A DNA stretch of 64,000 nt from Brugia malayi (lineage: Eukaryota; Nematoda; Chromadorea; Rhabditida; Onchocercidae). Numbering within the stretch: the first letter of the stretch is position 1; each line of letters starts with the position of its first letter. Below are positions 55,216-64,000 of this stretch, piece by piece. The DNA lies in the NCBI RefSeq assembly GCF_000002995.4, contig NW_025062288.1:1-64000 (forward strand), in the 5' to 3' direction. The notes under the pieces are model-generated. The model did no database searches. It was not told the origin of the DNA and worked only from the letters and a program-made list of their open reading frames with translations. The position numbers and the translations under genes are program-made.

Positions 55216-55356
55216 ATGAATAATGTTATAAAGTTAAACTCTATATTTACTGAATTATCGAAGAAAAAAAAGCCTAAATTAATAGTTAGAGGTATTGGTT
55301 GTGGTAAAGGTAAAACATCTGGTAGGGGACATAAAGGGCAGAAGGCTACGCTTTGA
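55216..55356 (+). pseudogene. rplO: rplO 5' fragment (right arm)
   Basis: 46-codon start of ribosomal protein L15, as at 42,932-43,072. [14 protein letters not shown] and [17 protein letters not shown] are preserved, followed by TGA at 55,354-55,356. It directly follows rpsE, retaining bacterial operon order. Confidence 0.86.
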
Positions 55357-55464
55357 AGAAGATGTCTCTAACAGTAAAATGGCGAGCCCTTCATCTACAC
55401 CTGTTCTGAACCCAGGAAGAGAAAAAGGTGGTCGTGCCTCTAAAGCATGTGCAATAAATACTAT

Positions 55465-55810
55465 GATAGCAATAACATCTTTGCTCAAATATTAAGGGGT
55501 GAGTTGCAAGAAGGTTTATGAGGATGAGGATGTCTTGGCATTTTACGATAAGTATCCTGATGCACCATTTCACATTTTAGTTGTAACGAAAAGTCAATAT
55601 ATTTCATATGATGATTTTATTTTTAAAGCTTCTGCGGAGGAAATAGTAGGCTTCTTTAAAACTGTAAGAGAGATAACTTATAAATATGACCTAGAAAAAA
55701 ACAGGATATAGATTAGTTACTAACTGCGGTGAAACGGGGAACAAGTTGTGCCGCACTTTCATATGGATATTTTAGGTGATAAAAGATTAGGAAAGCATGT
55801 AAATTTGTAG
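55465..55810 (+). pseudogene. HIT-family hydrolase relic (right arm)
   Basis: Copy of 42,478-42,826. It has the same three frameshifts and the same loss of the third triad histidine (HFHMD), so these mutations predate the duplication. It differs by YKYDLE versus YKYNLE. Confidence 0.84.
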
Positions 55811-55835
55811 TTTTGCTTTCTACGAGTTTTATTAA

Positions 55836-56186
55836 ATGAGTGAATATTTAGCTATAGCAATTTTTATCTGCGTGTCAATTATACTATCTCTTGCTTTGGG
55901 TGTATTGCCTATGTTTCTTGCAATAAGCAAACCAGATAGTGAAAAACTTTCTACATATGAGTGCGGTTTTAACCCTTTATCAAGAGCAAGAAAAAATTTT
56001 GACATTAAGTTTTATTTAGTTTCAATATTATTTATGATATTTGACTTAGAAATTGCTTTTCTTTTTCCTTGCGCTATTTCTTTACCTAAAATAAGCTATT
56101 GTGGATTTTGGTCTATGATGATATTTCTTGCAATACTTACTGTAGGTTTTATCCATGAGTGGTGTAAAGGTGCATTAGAATGGGGC
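55836..56186 (+). pseudogene. nuoA: nuoA (right arm)
   Basis: Copy of 42,102-42,452: complex I subunit A, 117 codons from the ATG at 55,836 to KGALEWG, without its native stop. It keeps AFLFP and SLPKI where the left arm has ASLFP and SLSKI, and the LEIAFLFP form is the one expected for NuoA. Three hydrophobic helices and YECGFNP are preserved. No operon neighbours remain. Confidence 0.88.
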
Positions 56187-56394
56187 TTATGCTCGTTTAG
56201 AACTTGCATTGTTAGTAGAGTTTCATGCTTTACTTGGCTCAACAAAATAGACATTCGTTCAACCTCTGCTACTGCACTGGCTATAGTTATTACCATATTA
56301 GAGATTATTTTATTTATCTTTTCAATTAAACTTACTTTACACTTCGCAAAGTAATTCATTCGTTTTCCACATCAATTTTATTTTTTTTTTTTTT

Positions 56395-57140
56395 TTTAGT
56401 AAATAATTTTCAATGTTCAATTTGCTCTGACTAAAACTACGATTGTCCGCTGAAGAAGAGTATGCTTGTTTCATAACTTTGTGTTTATATATCAAATCAT
56501 TGGAGCTTTCCTTAAGCAGCAATAATGCTTCCCTATGTGTACTAGCATCGAAAACCAGCAAGTTTTGCCACATGTGTTCCATATGACTCATCTGCAACGC
56601 CCTCAACTACTTCATGTAGAAAGATCACCTCCTCTTTCCATTCTTTTATTCTCACACAGAAACACTTGACACTTTTCAAGTATTTGCTTACTTTAGTATA
56701 ATGAGTTGCAGAGATAGCGCGGCACTTATTTACATTGTGAATATGTTCAATTACCGCCTGAGCAATAGATAAGCCATTATACACTCCTGTTCCTCTACCA
56801 ATTTCATCAAGTATTACCAAGGAACGGTCTGTTGCTTGGTTGACTATGGTTGCTGTTTCAATCATCTCCACCATGAAGGTGGAATAACCAGCCGTTATAT
56901 TATCCGTTGCGCCAACCCTGCTGAATATCTTATCATTCACTCCAATATGTGCACTATCTGCTGGCACAAATGAATCCATATGAGCTAAAATTGCAATGAG
57001 AGCGTTTTGCCTCAAGAAAGTGCTTTTTTCAGCCATATTAGGGCCAGTAATTAGATGTATACCAGACAAATTGATGCTATTTGCAATGAACTTATCGTTA
57101 ACTTCAACAACTGGGTGTCTTTCATTGCAAATATTGAATT
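56395..57140 (-). pseudogene. mutS: mutS C-terminal fragment (right arm)
   Basis: Copy of 41,170-41,905. The altered Walker A (GPNMAEKST) is shared. This arm retains the 22 bp coding for HVAKLAGF after SYGT, as expected for MutS, followed by a shift into [12 protein letters not shown]. Differences include DNITAGYS versus DNIKAGYS and VYNGL versus VYDGL. Confidence 0.86.
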
Positions 57141-57204
57141 CCTTCTACTGTTTCTGGTTTTATCGGCTCATTTAGTAAATCAACCTTTGCTAATCAGGTC
57201 TCTG

Positions 57205-57353
57205 TTGTCGCTGGAGAGGGAAGTGAGATGAAGATTGGCTATGACTACGATATAGCATGTAACTTCGGTGATTTAAAATCGCCAGAGTTAATAGGGGAGC
57301 GTCCAAAAAACTTAACTGTTGAACAATTTTGTCTACTAGCGAATAATATGTAA
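57205..57353 (+). pseudogene. Possible rsmA 3' end (right arm)
   Basis: Copy of 40,962-41,110: ERPKNLTVEQFCLLANNM followed by TAA. See the left-arm entry for the reasons the assignment is tentative. Confidence 0.35.
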
Positions 57354-57769
57354 ATTACTTAATTTGTTGATAAAAATATTAAAAAAGTATTTTCAGTTTG
57401 CTATACAATTCAAAGGTACACCATTTCACAATAAAATAGGGAATTTTGCCCAAAGATAGAAATAGGCAAGGGTTTCTGTTTTTTTTCTCTGGTTGCTATT
57501 TCTACGCTGTGATTCAATTTGGCAAAAAGATTACATGTATACCTTCCGCAAATGGCAGTTTGGGCTTTTCAAAAAGCCAAAATTCTATATAATTTTAGTT
57601 ATAAGTTATGGCTTATAGAAGAGGCTACCACAGATCTATTGCATATGCACAATTTTCTAAAAAAATAGTAGTATTGCCTTTGCATAGTATAAAGTATTCC
57701 TATGTAAATTCTATGTTATCCATATAATAAAGTTGAAGCTATTGCTAACGCAACGTATTTAAAAATGTT
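57354..57769. other. Unassigned sequence (right arm)
   Basis: Mirror of 40,544-40,960; no gene recognised. Confidence 0.4.
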
Positions 57770-58238
57770 ATGAACTTCGTAAGAGAAAAAAATACTCCTT
57801 TGATGGAGCAATATTTGAACCTAAAAGCTCAATATCAGGATCATCTGTTATTTTATAGGCTGGGAGATTTTTATGAGTTGTTTTTTGATGATGCTATTAA
57901 AGCTGCGAAGTTGCTGAATATAGTACTAACTAAGAGAGGTAATTTGTATGGGCAAGAGGTACCAATGTGTGGAGTTCCAGCGCATAGTAGTGAATCTTAC
58001 CTTCATAAGTTAATAGATTTAGGATTCAAAGTAGCAATCTGCGATCAGTTAGAAACTGCTGATGAAGCAAAAAACAGGGGCTATAAATCTATAGTAAAAC
58101 GTGATGTAGTGCAAATTGTAACTCCAGGAACAATTGTTGAAGATTCGCTATTAGAGGATAAAAACAGCAATTATCTTGCGTCCATAGTTAAACAAAATGG
58201 GGAGTATGCTATTGGCTGGCTTGAATTATCAACAGGAT
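57770..58238 (+). pseudogene. mutS: mutS N-terminal fragment (right arm)
   Basis: Copy of 40,075-40,543 starting at the ATG at 57,770. It is identical over most of its length, with EAKNRG versus EAKSRG and NSNYLAS versus NSNDLAS. The mismatch-contact motif FYELF is intact. It ends at the same nth junction. Confidence 0.88.
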
Positions 58239-58517
58239 GCATGTTTTACACGAGGGTTTTTGTGCTTTGCAAACATATCTACCATGTAAAACTAGCCAGT
58301 GATGAGCATAGAGTAGGTATTTTTTTGGAACTACATTTAAAAGAGATTTCTCTGTTTTGAACACGTCTTTTTCTTTCACAAGGCCAATTTTATTGCTCAC
58401 TCTAAAAACATGAGTATCAACTGCCAATGTTGGAATGCCAAGTCCTGAATTTAAAAATACATTAGCACTCTTTCTCCCAACTCCTGGCAAAGACACCAAG
58501 TCGTCAAAATTGGGAGA
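58228..58517 (-). pseudogene. nth: nth fragment (right arm)
   Basis: Copy of 39,796-40,085: helix-hairpin-helix [11 protein letters not shown], catalytic lysine and aspartate kept, three of four cluster cysteines. The translated protein is the same in both arms. Confidence 0.85.
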
Positions 58518-58522
58518 CATAG

Positions 58523-58721
58523 CAATAAGAATAGTAAGAAGAGAGCCGAGTGTTCAGGTTACAGTATGTGATATAAATCAAAACATGCTAAGTAGAGGAC
58601 GTAATAAAGCCATAAACTCAAATCAGCTTAATTTTAATTGGGTGTGTGCAAACGCAGAAAGTTTGCCATTTGAAGACTCTGAGTTCGACTGTTGCACAAT
58701 AGCTTTTGGTATTCGGATCCT
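58523..58721 (+). pseudogene. ubiE: ubiE fragment (right arm)
   Basis: Copy of 39,592-39,790: [15 protein letters not shown], then [13 protein letters not shown] and TIAFGIR. Same truncation points as in the left arm. Confidence 0.82.
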
Positions 58722-58734
58722 CTCAGAGTCGTCA

Positions 58735-59012
58735 CTAGAGACCGTCTTTCCAGCCCATCATTACGTGCATATTCAAAGCTACCCATAGTAACAGTCTTCT
58801 TAATTCTGCTCTTTCATTCACTAAATTTACTAGGTCACTACCCCCTCCCCTTCTCCCCCCCCCCCCAAAACCAGGTGTCCCTCTCGCAACTGTCTTCACT
58901 GGTGCTATTGATATCTTCTTTATATATGTATTAAATATCTTCTTTATATCGGGCAAACAAATAGTAATGTGTGGATCAAAACAACCAGGTCTAAGCAGTG
59001 CATTACGAAACC
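58735..59012 (-). pseudogene. ftsH: ftsH fragment 2 (right arm)
   Basis: Copy of 39,312-39,590. The homopolymer near the middle is C12 on the plus strand (58,855-58,866) against G7 in the left arm, changing the frame relationship between the two halves. AEIRRL in the left arm is AELRRL here. Confidence 0.83.
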
Positions 59013-60019
59013 TCCATAAATTTTAAAATAGTGCGTAACTTTAATTTTAGTACTTAATAATCTCTCTATATTGCATTACAGTCAAGAAAAATAAACACTG
59101 AATACCTTTTCTACAGTCTTACAATTTAATTTTCTAATAAAATGCTAGATTTTCAGTAGAAAAATCCGGTAAAGGCACAATTTTTTATTGTGCTTTAAGT
59201 AAATATACTTTTAACGTTATTATTAATCTGTTACGATATTAAACAGATATTTTCTAAAAAAAAAATGAACAAATACGAAATTTTACAAGTTTCTATAAAA
59301 AGTATTACATAGATTGAAGAATACTGAGAATACGCTATAAGTACTAGATCAGAGTCAACTAAACGTAGAAGATAAAGTTGAACAAATGGGTCTTCTAGAA
59401 GAAAATTAGACATGAGACTATCTCCCACAATATAATAAAAGAATCATTAGCATAAACACGTACTCCTAGTAACAAAAAGAAAGGTGATAGTTGACAGCTA
59501 AAGTTAATAGAGAGGATGCATAAAAGCAACAGTGCTATTTCCATTGACCGTAAAATCCTTTGTCCAAAGTTAAAATTGAGTGCCAAAATTTACGGAGGCT
59601 ATCTCAATCTGAACCCAGTAGCTTAGAAAAACTAAAAGAACTTTTTTTTTTTTTTTTTTTTTTTGCTGACTTAGTCAAACTCATTCGTGCAGTAGTTTCT
59701 ATAAAATCGCAGCAAAAGAAATATTTCCTAAGTTAGGCAAATTTTTCAGCGACAATATAGATAGAATAATTGAAAAACAGAAGAAAGACAAGGTTACTAA
59801 TACACAGAAGATTACTACTCAAAGCAGATTGAACTTGGCTCATTATGCTTGCAGCAAATAGGTTTTACGTCACACCATGCATACTTCTTATCAGCACCTA
59901 TATCTGATTTCTGTTATGGTTTAGTTTTACTTTTGGTTCGGTGGTCATCAAATTTATCAAAGATGTCTATAAGCAGCTCATTTACAAGGTACAATCATGT
60001 GTGAAACTCAACGGAAAGA
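59013..60019. other. Decayed region with poly-T run (right arm)
   Basis: Mirror of 38,296-39,311. Poly-T of 23 at 59,642-59,664. Same unidentified coding-like remnants. Confidence 0.45.
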
Positions 60020-60190
60020 ATGATTGGAACATGCAGGAAATTTACTGAGTTTATTCAACCATACATAAAAGAGAAACTCATTGTAAAGGTCAAAGTTAAT
60101 GCAAGGATCAACAGTGTTGAGAATCTGCACTTCATTTTCAATAAAGTGAATCTTCCCTCTCCTTTAGAGAAGGCAGATACATTTAGTCCA
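60020..60190 (+). pseudogene. Unrecognised fragment (right arm)
   Basis: Copy of 38,125-38,295 beginning MIGTCRKFTEFIQPYIKEKL; it differs by ADTFSPL versus ADKFSPL. The frame continues into satellite sequence. Confidence 0.4.
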
Positions 60191-60229
60191 TTGATATTTA
60201 AAATTATTAAAACTTATTTTAATAATTAC

Positions 60230-63195
60230 ACTGGCCAAATGACCACAATGTATGCAACCACTACCTATGCAATGCACACAAATTAATCAATTAAGTTCAA
60301 AATATCCCACGATGTATGTGACCAGTACCTATGCAATGCACACAAATTAATCAATTAAGTTCAAAATATCCATTTTTTTTTTAATTAATTGATATTTTTC
60401 AAAATTTTAACATTTATTTAAAACTAGTTTTTGATATTTACTACTATTTATTTTGTAGATTAATATGCAAAATTCTAATAAATTAATGAATTTTCATAAA
60501 ATTTGACACTTAAATTTGAAATAAAAATTAACTTCAATTGTAAGAATGAATTAAAACCCTGATAAATTAAATATTTAATCAATCCCGCTAGTCGAATATT
60601 GATTGAAACTTAATTATTAAAGTTTATTTAGTTATTTATGCTGATCAAATGAGCAACCGTAGATGACCAGCACCTGTGCAATGCATACAAATTAATCAAA
60701 TAAGTTCAAAATAACCATTTTTTTTCAATGAATTGATATTTTTCAATATTTTAACATTTATTTAAAACTAGTTTTTGATATTTACTACTATTTATTTTGT
60801 AGATTAATATGCAAAATTCTAATAAATTAATGAATTTTCATAAAATTTGACGCTTAAATTTGAAATAAAAATTAATTTCAATTGTAAGAGTGAATTAGAA
60901 CAGTGGCAAATTAAAAATTTAATTAATTTTGCTTCTAAAATATCATTCAGAACTCAATTTCTAAACTTGATTTTATTATTTTTGCTGGTCAAATGACCAC
61001 GATGTATGCGACCAGTACCTATGCAATGCACACAAATTAATCAATTAAGTTCAAAATATCCATTTTTTTTTTTAATTAATTGATATTTTTCAAAATTTTA
61101 ACATTTATTTAAAACTAGCTTTTGATATTTACCACAATTTATTTTGTAGATTAATATGCAAAATTCTAGTAAATTAATGAATTTTCATAAAATTTAAATT
61201 TTAAATTTGAAATAAAAATGAATTATATTTGTGAGAATGAATTAAAACCGTCAAAAATCGAAAATTAAAATAGTTTTGCTAATTAATACTGATTAAAACT
61301 TAATTATTAAAGTTTATTTTAATATTTCTGCTGGTCAAATGACCACTATGTATGCGACCAGTACCTGTGCAATGAACACAAATTTAATCAATTGACTTCA
61401 AAATAACTAATTTAATGAAATATATATTTTAGCAGTTTTACATTTAATTAATGTAAAATTTGATATTACTAGGAATTATAGAAAAAAAGTCTAATATACA
61501 AAAAAGGTTTTGATTCATTGCAAATCATTAAACTTTCATAAAATTCTATCTTAAGATTTCAAACAAAAATTAATTTTAGCTGCAGAAATGAATTAAATCT
61601 ACGACAAATTAAAAATCTTATTAATTTTGTTTCTCAAATATTAAAAAAAGCTTAGTTATTGAAGTATATTTTCTTATTTATGTTGTCAATTGACCACACC
61701 GTAACTGACCGTTATCCATGCAACGCATAAAATTAATCAATTGAGTTCAAAATAACTAATTTTTTTAATGAATTGATAATTTTTAATAGTTTTAACATTT
61801 AATTAAAATCAAAATTGATAAAACTAGAAAATATTTTCCCGTTCAATATATAAAAACTCTTGCAAATTATAAAATTTTCACCAGAATCAATTTTTAGATT
61901 TGAAATAATGCTTAAGCCTAAGCCTAAGTATACCTTAAGCCAAAGCCTAAGCATTATTTTATTATTTAAGATGTCAAATGACCACAATGTGTGTGACCAG
62001 TATCTATGCAACGCTTATAAATTAATCAACTAAGTTCAAAATATCTAACTTTTTTTAATGAATTGATATTTTTTAATAGTTTCAACATTTAATTAAAATG
62101 AAAATTGAGAAAACTAGAAATTATTTTCCCGTTTAATATACAAAAACTGTTGCAAATTATAAAATTTTCACCAAAATTGATTTTTAGATTTGAAATAATG
62201 CTTAAGCCTAAGCCTAAGTATACCCTAAGCCTAAGCCTAAGCATTATTTTATTATTTAAGATGTCAAATGACAACAATGTATGTGACCAGTTCCCGCACT
62301 ATGCGTATGTAATAATCAATTTTTTTTTTTATTAAATGATATTTTTTAATACTTTTAACATCCTTTGAAATTAAATTTTGATAATAGTAGGACTTCTTAC
62401 CTAGTTTAGTATGCAAAACACCCGTACAAATTATGGGATTTTTATAAATGTATTATTTAAATTTGAAATATAAATTAATTTCAATCGTAAGAATGAATTA
62501 AAATCGTGAAAAATTAAAAATTTAATTAATTTTGCTAATAAAATATTGATTAAAACTTAATTTCTAAAGTTTATTTTATTATTTTTGCTTGTCAAATGAC
62601 CACGCTGTGTGTGACCAGTACCTTGCAACGCATAAAATTCAATCAATTAAGTACAAAATATCTATTTCTTTAATGATTTGAGATTTTTTAATACTTTAAA
62701 TTTAATTAAAATTAGTTTTTGATGATTTGATATTATTTAATATTTTAACATTATAATGATTTGATATTATTTAATATTTTAACATTTAATTAAGATTAAA
62801 TTTGATAATAGCAGGGTTTTTTCCCAGTTTATTACGCAAAAATTCTTACAAATTATAGAATTTTCGCAAAAATCAATTTTAAATTTGAATTAAAAATTAG
62901 CATTAAATGCAAAAATGAATTAGATCGATGACTAATTAAAAATTTTATTATTTTCGCAACTGAAATTTTAATCAAAACTCAATTTCTAAACTTGATTTTA
63001 TTATTTTTGCTGGTCAAACGACCACAATGTATGTGACCAGTATCCATGCAATGCATGTAAATTAATCAATTAAGTTCAAAATATCTATTTGTTTTAAGGA
63101 ATTGAAATTTTTCAATATTTTGTCATTTAATTCAAATTACTTTTTGATATTGCTAGAATTTATTTTATAGATTAATATGCAAAATTCTAATAAAT
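60230..63195 (+). repeat. Satellite array, plus orientation
   Basis: Diverged plus-orientation monomers with islands near 60,235, 60,305, 60,648, 60,986, 61,333, 61,686, 61,976, 62,268, 62,592 and 63,012. The first two islands are only about 70 bp apart, showing a truncated monomer at the duplication edge. Telomere-like runs near 61,907-61,952 and 62,198-62,246. A short direct repeat (ATGATTTGATATTATTTAATATTTTAACATT) occurs near 62,721-62,787. Confidence 0.9.
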
Positions 63196-64000
63196 TCATA
63201 AATTTTATGCGTTGCATACGTACCAGTCACTTACGGTGTGGTCAATTGACACATAAATAAGAAAATAAACTTTAATAACTTAGTTTTTTTTTTAATATTC
63301 GAGAAGTGAAATTAATAAGATTTTTAATTTGTCGTAGATTAAATTCATTTCTGCAGCTAAAATTAATTTTCATTTGAAATCTCAAGATCAAATTTTATGA
63401 AAATTTTATGATTTGCAATGAATCAAAACATTTTTTGTATGTTAGACTACGAAAAAATTTCTAGTAATAACAAATTTTAATTAAATGTTAAAACTGTTAA
63501 AAAAAAAATATATATATATATATATTCATTAAAAAAGTTAGATATTTTGAGCTTAAATGATTAATTTATATGCATTGCAAGGGTACTGGTCATTTACAGT
63601 TGGTGAATTGATCAGCATAAATAATTAAGCAAACTTTAAAAGTTAAGTTTTAATCAATATTTGGTTAGCAAAATTAATTAAATTTTCAATTCGTGACGGT
63701 TTTAATTCATTCTTACAATTAAAATCAATTTTTATTCCAAATTTAAATATCAAAATTTAACAAAATTCAATATTTTTTTAAGGTTTCGTATAATGAATTA
63801 TAAAATAAATTCCAGTAATGTCAAAAATTTATTTTAATTAAGTGCTAAAATATTTAAAAATATCAATTCTTTAAAAAAAATAGATATTTTGAACTTAATT
63901 GATTAATTTACAAGCGTTGCATAGATACTGGTCAAAAACAATTAAATAAATTTTAATTTTTAAATTCTGATTAAAATTTCAGTTGTGAAAATAATAAAAT
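63196..64000 (-). repeat. Satellite array, minus orientation, runs off the window
   Basis: The orientation flips near 63,196 (AATAAATTCATAAATTTTATGCG). Minus islands near 63,205-63,250 and 63,583-63,612, with a shorter remnant near 63,915-63,935 (GCGTTGCATAGATACTGGTC). An (AT)n run lies at about 63,509-63,526. A stretch near 63,660-63,900 resembles 32,770-33,020. Confidence 0.88.

Larger units (their letters stand above)
54543..60299 (-). repeat. Inverted duplication, right arm
   Basis: Reverse complement of 38,015-43,746. About 25 bp longer, mostly because of a 22-bp segment at about 56,551-56,573 that the left arm lacks and a longer C run (12 versus 7) at 58,855-58,866, with a shorter poly-T (23 versus 28). 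The inner end matches up to 54,543. The outer end matches into a satellite monomer up to TTAAGTTCA at about 60,299, after which a new island-containing piece is joined (ATATCCCACGATG). Confidence 0.93.

Noticed and set aside
38015..60299. Inverted arms as terminal repeats of a giant transposon
   Set aside because: The outer ends lie inside satellite, no transposase or target-site duplication is seen, and the arms consist of bacterial gene fragments; a segmental inverted duplication explains them better.

Overview
This window looks like nuclear DNA of a nematode, most likely a filarial species, that has absorbed pieces of a Wolbachia genome. Two observations support this. (1) The AT-rich satellite carries short runs of TTAGGC/GCCTAA, the nematode telomere repeat. 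(2) Three non-satellite islands contain only truncated, frameshifted or fused fragments of alphaproteobacterial genes that read like Wolbachia (nuoA, rpsE-rplO, ftsZ, ftsH, mutS, virB4, dnaN, tmk and others). No gene appears intact enough to be confidently functional. Species is not determinable from the sequence alone, and all gene names come from recognising protein motifs, without database searches.

Layout. 1-13,095: satellite array whose orientation flips near 280, 3,946 and 8,358. 13,096-21,690: first island of Wolbachia-derived debris (two PD-(D/E)XK transposase-family relics, ftsZ, trmD, thioredoxin-family, tmk, ftsH, guaB, alpha/beta hydrolase), with a tandem tRNA-His-like repeat and one stray satellite monomer. 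21,691-32,388: about three copies of a 3.61-kb higher-order repeat of 11 satellite monomers, one orientation. 32,389-38,100: satellite in the opposite orientation, interrupted by an unrelated AT-rich stretch at 33,315-33,755. 38,015-43,746 and 54,543-60,299: two nearly identical inverted arms of about 5.7 kb, each holding the same chimeric chain ftsH / ubiE / nth / mutS-N / rsmA-like / mutS-C / nuoA / HIT / rplO / rpsE. Between the arms: prfB and virB4 relics, about 2.7 kb of probable nematode DNA (45,730-48,420), a short degenerate satellite patch (48,420-49,880), then ftsH, ubiD, rplI, dnaN, alpha/beta hydrolase, cysteine desulfurase, ftsZ and phospholipase D-like relics. 60,230-64,000: satellite again, flipping near 63,200.

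How it works together: it does not form a metabolic or defence system. Head-to-head and tail-to-tail fusions of unrelated bacterial fragments, the splitting of ftsH over three places, and the post-insertion inverted duplication point to repeated break-and-join repair inside a satellite-rich, probably heterochromatic region. The most interesting non-coding structure is the satellite. Each roughly 328-bp monomer keeps a GC-richer island of about 45 bp with dyad symmetry around TGGTCA/TGACCA, and some monomers of each higher-order unit contain interstitial telomere-like repeats.
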